Below, piece after piece: positions 1 to 3,826 of a stretch of 11,284 bases of DNA. The stretch lies in the NCBI GenBank assembly GCA_946183815.1, contig CAMHDG010000021.1:1-11284 (forward strand), given 5' to 3'. Numbering within the stretch: position 1 is the stretch's first letter; each line of letters starts with the position of its first letter. This DNA comes from an uncultured bacterium (GTDB lineage Bacteria > Cyanobacteriota > Vampirovibrionia > Gastranaerophilales > Gastranaerophilaceae). A program made the translations under genes and the position numbers. Below the pieces are notes generated by a model, which saw only the letters and a program-made list of their open reading frames with translations, was not told where the DNA came from and did no database searches.

Positions 1-4
1 AAAA

Positions 5-30
5 TGAACAAAATAAAATTAAATTCGTTA
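5..30 (+). promoter_or_regulatory. Putative ECF-sigma-type promoter upstream of the anti-sigma/sigma operon
   Basis: TGAAC at 5-9 is followed after 16 bases by CGT at 26-28 (CGTTAT). ECF sigma factors of the SigW/SigM type typically recognise a TGAAAC-like -35 and a CGT-like -10 about 16-17 bases apart, so the spacing and both cores fit, although the -35 is imperfect. Transcription would begin near 35-37, leaving a very short leader before the start codon at 54. Because the operon encodes an ECF sigma factor, autoregulation is the natural reading. The match is short, the sequence AT-rich, and the window begins only four bases upstream, so this is tentative. Confidence 0.35.
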
Positions 31-40
31 TATGAGTGTA

Positions 41-47
41 AGAGGTG
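41..47 (+). promoter_or_regulatory. Ribosome binding site that decides the anti-sigma start
   Basis: AGAGGTG lies 6 bases before the ATG at 54. An in-frame GTG at 45-47 would extend the protein by three residues, but it lies inside this Shine-Dalgarno sequence and has none of its own, so ATG 54 is preferred. Confidence 0.65.
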
Positions 48-53
48 AACAAA

Positions 54-398
54 ATGACAGAAAAATGCAATAAATTTGAAGCACTATTTACATTCTCTGA
101 CGAAAAAACTTTGTTAGAGCATATAGAAACTTGTGAAGATTGCAGGGCAGAATATGAAAAAATGAACAAAGTGTCAGACTTAATCAAAGAGGTCAAGCCT
201 CATTACAAAAAAGACAGATTTAAAGCAGTCAAGGTGGCTTGTGTGTTGTTTGCACTTATGGTTGGCGGAACAACATTAGAGATTGCAAGTATGAATTATA
301 ATATCCTTGATGAGATTAAGTACGGGCAACAGTTTACTGCTGATGATTTAGGTTTCCAAACCGATGATTACGGCTTAATCATGGTGGATGGTGAATGA
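54..398 (+). CDS. Zinc-finger (zf-HC2/ZAS-type) transmembrane anti-sigma factor
   Basis: This 114-residue protein probably holds the sigma factor encoded next to it inactive at the membrane. The N-terminal cytoplasmic part carries Cys5, His23, Cys27 and Cys30. The H-x3-C-x2-C spacing is the hallmark of zinc-binding anti-sigma factors. Residues 58-77 form one hydrophobic span, and about 37 residues with an acidic C-terminus would lie outside the membrane, a short sensory segment at most. The stop overlaps the next start (ATGA, 395-398), so translation of the pair is probably coupled, which helps keep the ratio fixed. The anti-sigma gene precedes the sigma gene, the reverse of the commonest order. 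Start chosen from the Shine-Dalgarno at 41-47. Family assignment is strong; the signal sensed cannot be read from the sequence. Confidence 0.82.
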   Translation: MTEKCNKFEALFTFSDEKTLLEHIETCEDCRAEYEKMNKVSDLIKEVKPHYKKDRFKAVKVACVLFALMVGGTTLEIASMNYNILDEIKYGQQFTADDLGFQTDDYGLIMVDGE

Positions 399-892
399 AC
401 TTCAAAGAAATAATTGAAAATAACAAACAAAACGTAAGAAATATAATCAGGCTTATAACTAAAGAAACAAATGAAGATTTAGAACAAGAGGTCTTTGTTA
501 AGGTCTGGAAAAATCAGGATAAATACGAAGAGAAAGGTAATTTCAAAACATGGATAAACACCATCGCAAAGAACTTATCAAAAGATTACTTGAAATCTGC
601 CGACAAGAAAGTGCAAATAAATTCTACCGCAGACGAAGAAGTATTAAACTCGATAAAAGACAATAAAGCGACTCCTGATGGTACTTTGATGGCAAAAATA
701 AGACAAAAAAGGATAATTCAGGCGATAGATGCTCTAAAACCGAAATTAAAAGAAGTAATAATGTTATACGATATAGAAGGATATTCATACGAAGAAATTG
801 CAGAAAAATTAAATGTTCCGATGGGGACAGTAAAATCAAGAATATACAACGCCAAAAAAGAACTCGCCCTGCAACTTGAGGACTTGCTCTAG
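395..892 (+). CDS. ECF (RpoE/SigW-like) RNA polymerase sigma factor
   Basis: This 165-residue protein has the size and two-domain build of an extracytoplasmic-function sigma factor and would direct RNA polymerase to a small stress regulon. Region 2 spans about residues 7-70, with the DLEQEVFVKVW and FKTWINTIAKN segments typical of core binding and -10 recognition. A polar linker follows. Region 4 covers about 105-155, with a helix-turn-helix in which YSYEEIAEKLNVPMGTVKSR is the characteristic signature. The gene starts inside the end of the anti-sigma gene and is followed after 12 bases by a secreted-protein gene, so the three exported proteins downstream are likely part of its operon and possibly of its regulon. 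The subgroup of ECF factor cannot be decided by eye. Confidence 0.9.
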   Translation: MNFKEIIENNKQNVRNIIRLITKETNEDLEQEVFVKVWKNQDKYEEKGNFKTWINTIAKNLSKDYLKSADKKVQINSTADEEVLNSIKDNKATPDGTLMAKIRQKRIIQAIDALKPKLKEVIMLYDIEGYSYEEIAEKLNVPMGTVKSRIYNAKKELALQLEDLL

Positions 893-904
893 AAAGGTTT
901 ATTT

Positions 905-1144
905 ATGAAGAAAGTTTTATCAGTAATTTGCCTGTTGGTAATATCAGCAGGTGTAGCAAGTGCGTATCCGCACTCACCACAAAATCCCCCAAGGATGATG
1001 CCATCTCATCAAAAGGTTGCACCTCCTCCAAAACCTGTACCCGTTGTTTATCAACCGGTGCAAGTCCCTTCAGGTTACTATGGTTACTCCAACCCGTCTG
1101 TTACATTCTCTGTTGGAAATGTAGATGTGACACTGGGTTTATAA
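905..1144 (+). CDS. Small exported proline-rich protein, function unknown
   Basis: A 79-residue precursor with a clear signal peptide (charged MKK, hydrophobic core, cleavage expected after Ala20 in the VASA context). The mature part of about 59 residues has 13 prolines, concentrated between residues 22 and 55, then a Gly/Tyr stretch (SGYYGYS) and a C-terminal alternating segment ending VTFSVGNVDVTLGL that looks like one or two beta strands. No known domain is recognised. AAAGG at 893-897 gives good spacing to the ATG. It lies 12 bases after the sigma gene and 21 before the next exported-protein gene. An envelope or surface role is inferred only from export and context. A second frame open across this region lacks such a signal peptide and is rejected. 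Confidence 0.72.
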   Translation: MKKVLSVICLLVISAGVASAYPHSPQNPPRMMPSHQKVAPPPKPVPVVYQPVQVPSGYYGYSNPSVTFSVGNVDVTLGL

Positions 1145-1165
1145 AAAGATTGAAAGGATAAAAGT

Positions 1166-1654
1166 ATGAAAAAGTCATTGGTAATATTAGGTTTATTGGT
1201 TTGTTCAGCAGGTTTTGTTTATGCTGACGAGGTTGTTGCAACAGATGTGACTCAACAGGTTGAAATCCAAAATAGTTTAGATAAAACTAATTTTGAAAAT
1301 ATGGATAAAATCAGAAAGTTTAATAAATCATTAGACTCTGACAAAAAGGTTGATAAGATTAAGTTTGATAAAAGTGTAAAAGATAAAAAGTATAAAGATT
1401 TTGACAAAAAACAGCCAAAATTAGATAAATATAAAGCAGATAAAAAGATTAAGGCTAAACCAACCATCAATGATAAAAGGTTTTCACGTGATGTTAAGCC
1501 TCACAAGCCTGAACCAAATATTTATTCACACAGACCTCATAAACCGCTTATGCATCATAGAGGACCCCATAATCCGTATATGAGAAACGGACATAAACCA
1601 CAAAAGTTTTCAAACAAAAATTTTAAACACCAAAACAGACGTGCATATAGATAA
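1166..1654 (+). CDS. Exported basic Lys/Asp-rich and His/Pro-rich protein, function unknown
   Basis: A 162-residue precursor with a signal peptide (MKKSLVILGLLV..., cleavage after Ala20, before DEV). The mature protein is low-complexity in two blocks. Residues about 40-99 are dominated by Lys and Asp in irregular DKK/DKY/DKI repeats. Residues about 110-162 are rich in Pro, Arg, Lys and His, with eight histidines (113, 122, 125, 130, 131, 135, 143, 155) in repeated PHKP, GPHNP and GHKP motifs. It has no Cys in the mature part and no recognisable fold, so it is likely disordered. Histidine clusters outside the membrane often bind Ni, Zn or Cu, while the Lys/Asp block could contact wall, nucleic acid or lipid; both are inference. 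The signal peptide resembles that of the preceding protein (shared SAG before the cleavage region). The 12-base box TGAAAGGATAAA at 1151-1162 recurs before the next gene. Confidence 0.75.
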   Translation: MKKSLVILGLLVCSAGFVYADEVVATDVTQQVEIQNSLDKTNFENMDKIRKFNKSLDSDKKVDKIKFDKSVKDKKYKDFDKKQPKLDKYKADKKIKAKPTINDKRFSRDVKPHKPEPNIYSHRPHKPLMHHRGPHNPYMRNGHKPQKFSNKNFKHQNRRAYR

Positions 1655-1690
1655 ACATAAAATGTTACTCAAAAATGAAAGGATAAAGAA

Positions 1691-2227
1691 ATGAAAAAAA
1701 CATTACTATTAGCAGCATTATTAACATTAGGCGCATCAACAATGGCATTTGCAGGTGAAGGCTGTCCTGCCTGCCATGGAGGCTTCCCTCCACCACCTGA
1801 TTGTAAACCATGTATGGGGAAACCATGTTGCAAGCATCATCCGCCAAAAGTTAATCTTGATGAAAAATTGAAATTGACTGATGCTCAAAAGGCAAAGGCT
1901 AAAACGATTAGAATGCAAGGTCGTGAAGAAATGGAGCCTATTATGAATGCTATTAAGACAAAGTTTGAACAAAAAGAACTTGTAAAACGTAGCACAGATA
2001 TTACGACTGAAGCAAAAATGGAGCAAATCGAAAAATTAAATAACCAAATCAATGCTTTACATAAGCAGGCAAGAGATTTGAGAATTAAAAATGAAAAAGA
2101 GTTTGAGTCTATTTTGACTGCTTCTCAAAAGAAGGAACTTGATAAACTTAAAGCCGATGCAAAGAAGAATTTTGAGCAAAGAAGGCAAAAAGCATCTAAT
2201 AAAAAATCGGCCCCTACGAAAAAATAA
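1691..2227 (+). CDS. Spy/CpxP/ZraP-like periplasmic protein with a Cys/His-rich N-terminus
   Basis: A 178-residue precursor with signal peptide cleavage expected after Ala21. The first part of the mature protein is a metal-ligand cluster: CPACH at 25-29, then Cys38, Cys41, Cys46, Cys47, His49 and His50, interrupted by a four-proline run. From residue 55 on it is helical and strongly charged, with two LTxxQ motifs (LTDAQ 62-66, LTASQ 142-146), the signature of the Spy/CpxP family, and a Lys-rich tail. Family members are periplasmic chaperones or stress sensors, and ZraP and CnrX bind zinc or nickel/cobalt. Here the cysteine cluster suggests metal or redox sensing or sequestration. CPACH also fits CxxCH, the c-type haem attachment motif, but one motif beside extra cysteines is not proof of haem. 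Last gene of the ECF operon. Shine-Dalgarno GAAAGGA at 1677-1683. Confidence 0.78.
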   Translation: MKKTLLLAALLTLGASTMAFAGEGCPACHGGFPPPPDCKPCMGKPCCKHHPPKVNLDEKLKLTDAQKAKAKTIRMQGREEMEPIMNAIKTKFEQKELVKRSTDITTEAKMEQIEKLNNQINALHKQARDLRIKNEKEFESILTASQKKELDKLKADAKKNFEQRRQKASNKKSAPTKK

Positions 2228-2255
2228 CATACTCTCTTCCCTGCTCAAAGGGTTT

Positions 2256-2326
2256 CCCGATGCGGTGTAAATGTAATTCCTTAACTTACATTTAACCGCT
2301 AGGGCTAGGGGTAGGAATAAATGTAA
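2256..2326 (+). other. Long imperfect hairpin with a third competing arm, downstream of the ECF operon
   Basis: GCGGT-G-TAAATGTAA (2262-2276) pairs with TTACATTTAACCGC (2286-2299): 14 base pairs, one bulged G and a 9-base loop. CCC 2256-2258 with GGG 2302-2304 can extend it. TAAATGTAA occurs again at 2318-2326, so the middle arm (2286-2294) could pair upstream or downstream, though the upstream partner is clearly longer. The intervening 2301-2315 is G-rich (AGGGCTAGGGGTAGG). No U-run follows directly, so it is not a classical terminator. It may protect the 3' end of the operon mRNA or be part of a longer RNA. I do not recognise it as a known riboswitch. Confidence 0.5.
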
Positions 2327-2364
2327 ATGTTATTTTATTAAAGAATTTTCTCTCTTTAAAGATA

Positions 2365-2394
2365 TTGATTACATTACTGTTTTTGATTTATGAT
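2365..2394 (+). promoter_or_regulatory. Sigma70-like promoter for the candidate small RNA
   Basis: TTGATT at 2365-2370 and TATGAT at 2389-2394 are separated by 18 bases. Each differs from consensus by a base or two, and transcription would begin around 2401. No protein gene follows on this strand, only the structured segment 2401-2498. The sequence around it is AT-rich, so a chance match is possible. Confidence 0.45.
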
Positions 2395-2400
2395 GTATTC

Positions 2401-2498
2401 AACAAAATGACAATAAGATGGAGTTGTTGAGGGCTTACTTAATAAGAAAACCGTCTTATTGGAAGAGGTTGACCAAACTGTCAACCTCTTTTACTTTT
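2401..2498 (+). ncRNA. Candidate ~98-nt structured small RNA ending in an intrinsic terminator
   Basis: The predicted transcript has a 10-base leader and then an 11-bp stem formed by CAATAAGATGG (2411-2421) and CCGTCTTATTG (2451-2461), including one G-U pair. Its 29-base loop contains GUUGUUGAGGG. One base later comes the 11-bp terminator stem. A promoter-like sequence sits at the right distance upstream. AATAAGA is repeated at 2441-2447, giving an alternative shorter hairpin with 2454-2460. There is no convincing open reading frame: the one ATG-initiated frame at 2418 has no Shine-Dalgarno and runs through the terminator. It matches no RNA family I can recall (not SRP RNA, tmRNA, 6S or RNase P by visible features). 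The alternative is that it is only the 3' UTR and terminator of the ECF operon. Confidence 0.45.
2463..2498 (+). terminator. Rho-independent terminator, plus strand
   Basis: AAGAGGTTGAC (2463-2473) and GTCAACCTCTT (2480-2490) form a perfect 11-bp stem with a 6-base loop, followed by TTACTTTTATT. It ends plus-strand transcription from the ECF operon and/or the candidate small RNA just before it would run antisense into the rqcP-like gene, whose stop codon lies in the T-rich tail. On the minus strand the same hairpin lacks an adjacent U-run, so it would be a weaker terminator for that operon. Confidence 0.85.
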
Positions 2499-2745
2499 AT
2501 TCTTCTATTAATTCATATAATGTTGGTGCGAGTTGAACAGGAACATTTCCTGTCGGTATTACAAGAACTTTTGCAGTTATGGTTTTATTTGCATATTCTA
2601 TGCTTATAATATCTCCAACTTTAAGTTGTTTTGCAGGCTTTGCAATATTGCCATTAACAAAAACCCTTCCTAAATCAGAGATACTGTTTGCAACGGTTCG
2701 TCTTTTTACCAATCTTGAAACTTTTAAAAATTTATCAAGTCGCAT
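2497..2745 (-). CDS. rqcP: S4-domain RNA-binding protein, RqcP (YabO)-like
   Basis: An 82-residue protein that is essentially one S4 RNA-binding domain (about residues 1-60), with the diagnostic MRLDKFLK, LVKRRTVA, GRVFVNG and KPAKQLKVGDII stretches. It has the length of RqcP/YabO, which binds stalled 50S subunits with RqcH and helps add C-terminal alanine tails during ribosome quality control in the cytoplasm. The Hsp15 (HslR) heat-shock protein is a longer relative and less likely. It starts 7 bases after the kinase stop, and its Shine-Dalgarno (AGGTG) overlaps that stop, indicating translational coupling. No RqcH gene is present in the window. The symbol rests on length and motif similarity; a general S4-domain annotation is safer if rqcH is absent from the genome. 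Confidence 0.78.
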   Translation of the reverse strand: MRLDKFLKVSRLVKRRTVANSISDLGRVFVNGNIAKPAKQLKVGDIISIEYANKTITAKVLVIPTGNVPVQLAPTLYELIEE

Positions 2746-2752
2746 CTTTCAC

Positions 2753-3700
2753 CTATGATTTTATTAGTAAACTAGCCCCAATAACACCTGCTGTGTTGCC
2801 TAATTGAGCAGGAACAACCTGTACTGTTGAACCGGAAATTGGCATTGCACGTTTTACAAGTGTTTCTTTAATAGGGTTCATAAGGATATCGCCTGCTGCT
2901 GCAACCCCGCCCCCAATGATTATTTTTTCCGGGTTTAAAAGGTTTACTACACTTGCAAGCCCTATTCCGATATATTCCCCAACAATAGTGAATATTCTTT
3001 TTGCAACAGGGTCACCTTGTTTTGCTGCCTCTGATACAATGTATGGCGTTATATCAGGGTTAGCAAGTTCTCTGTATTTTGTTGACTTTCCGCCTTTAAT
3101 GTATTCTTCAGCCATTGCAACTATGCTAGGTCCTGATGCAAAGGCTTCTAAACAACCTCTGTCACCGCAGCCACACAAAGGCCCACCTGTCATATCAAGT
3201 TTTATGTGCCCGATTTCACCTGCGGCATTACTCGCACCACGTACAAGTTTTCCGTTAACAATTAAACCTGAACCTATACCTGTGCCTACTGTAATACAAA
3301 TAAGATTTTCACAACCTTTACCTGCACCAAAGTTTAATTCTCCAAGTGCTGCACATCTTACATCGTTATCTACTCTTGTTTTTATCCCAAATTCTTTTTC
3401 CATAATTTCTGCAATAGGTACATCAACCCAGCCGGGAATGTTAGGAGCCAGTCTTACTATCCCTTTTTGACAGTCGATTTGTCCTGGGAAACCAAACCCC
3501 ATTCCTTCTATATCTTTTGGTTTTGAGTTCGTTTCCTGTAATAAGGTGTGGATTGCCTCTTTCATATTGTTTATTGTATATTCATATCCCATTTCCGCTC
3601 TTGTTGGGATAGAGTTTGAATATATTATACTGCCCTTGTCGTTTACAAGTGCGATTTTTACATTAGTACCGCCTACATCAATACCTATTCTGTTACCCAT
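2753..3700 (-). CDS. glcK: ROK-family sugar kinase, probable glucokinase
   Basis: A 315-residue cytoplasmic kinase that probably phosphorylates glucose to glucose-6-phosphate with ATP. Motifs in order: the phosphate loop DVGGT (Asp8-Thr12), the catalytic Asp in NDV (Asp113), TVGTGIGSG (138-145) of the ATP fold, GEIGH (161-165), and the ROK zinc site made of His165 with Cys176, Cys178 and Cys183 in CGCGDRGCLE. Glu162, His165 and Glu185 fit the sugar-binding pattern of bacterial glucokinases. IIGGGV and the Gly-rich C-terminus complete the second lobe. All key residues are present and the length is normal, so it should be active. Exact sugar (glucose, fructose, allose, N-acetylmannosamine) cannot be fixed from motifs. 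First gene of a two-gene operon with the RqcP-like gene; Shine-Dalgarno AGGAG 8 bases before the ATG. Confidence 0.88.
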   Translation of the reverse strand: MGNRIGIDVGGTNVKIALVNDKGSIIYSNSIPTRAEMGYEYTINNMKEAIHTLLQETNSKPKDIEGMGFGFPGQIDCQKGIVRLAPNIPGWVDVPIAEIMEKEFGIKTRVDNDVRCAALGELNFGAGKGCENLICITVGTGIGSGLIVNGKLVRGASNAAGEIGHIKLDMTGGPLCGCGDRGCLEAFASGPSIVAMAEEYIKGGKSTKYRELANPDITPYIVSEAAKQGDPVAKRIFTIVGEYIGIGLASVVNLLNPEKIIIGGGVAAAGDILMNPIKETLVKRAMPISGSTVQVVPAQLGNTAGVIGASLLIKS

Positions 3701-3731
3701 ACTATTCTCTCCTTTTATTGTATATAATCTG

Positions 3732-3760
3732 ATTTTATCTTAAACATTACTGTTCGTAAA
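3732..3760 (-). promoter_or_regulatory. Sigma70-like promoter for the kinase-rqcP operon
   Basis: On the minus strand, TTTACG (plus 3755-3760) and TAAAAT (plus 3732-3737) are 17 bases apart, giving a start near 3725 and a leader of about 25 bases that contains the AGGAG ribosome binding site. It is back-to-back with the promoter of the GGDEF gene; the two -35 boxes are 10 bases apart, so the promoters could interfere. Confidence 0.4.
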
Positions 3761-3770
3761 GAAATAATAT

Positions 3771-3799
3771 TTGTATATAGAATAAAAATGTTGTATAAT
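3771..3799 (+). promoter_or_regulatory. Near-consensus sigma70 promoter for the GGDEF/HD-GYP gene
   Basis: TTGTAT at 3771-3776 and a perfect TATAAT at 3794-3799 are separated by 17 bases; transcription should begin near 3806. The in-frame ATG at 3788 lies inside this promoter and so cannot be translated from it, which supports the ATG at 3827. Confidence 0.65.
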
Positions 3800-3816
3800 T
3801 ATTCCATAATAACAAA

Positions 3817-3822
3817 TGAGGA
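3817..3822 (+). promoter_or_regulatory. Ribosome binding site that decides the GGDEF protein start
   Basis: TGAGGA ends 4 bases before the ATG at 3827. The upstream in-frame ATG at 3788 has no such sequence and precedes the predicted transcription start. Confidence 0.65.
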
Positions 3823-3826
3823 TAAT

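Noticed and set aside
45..53. GTG start three codons upstream for the anti-sigma gene
   Set aside because: The GTG is part of the AGAGGTG Shine-Dalgarno that serves the ATG at 54.
928..1161. Overlapping 77-codon plus-strand frame within the proline-rich protein gene
   Set aside because: No ribosome binding site and no signal peptide; the 905 frame has both.
1166..1654. Repeat-derived artefact or frameshifted gene because of low complexity
   Set aside because: A proper signal peptide, good ribosome binding site and intact frame argue for a real protein.
2228..2340. Known riboswitch (fluoride, cyclic di-GMP, preQ1, cobalamin) in the gap after the ECF operon
   Set aside because: None of the conserved cores I can recall is present and no downstream gene on this strand could be controlled.
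2338..2359. TTAAAGA/TCTTTAA hairpin as a terminator
   Set aside because: Seven AT-rich pairs with no U-run after it; too weak.
48..2412. 12-base direct repeat AACAAAATGACA at 48-59 and 2401-2412
   Set aside because: Several repeats of this length are expected by chance in 11 kb of AT-rich sequence, and both are in the same sense, so base pairing between the two RNAs is not implied.
2418..2609. 63-codon plus-strand frame through the candidate small RNA and rqcP
   Set aside because: No Shine-Dalgarno, runs through a strong terminator and is antisense to rqcP; it is a shadow.
2916..3470. 184-codon plus-strand frame inside the ROK kinase gene
   Set aside because: Antisense shadow; the minus frame carries every ROK motif.
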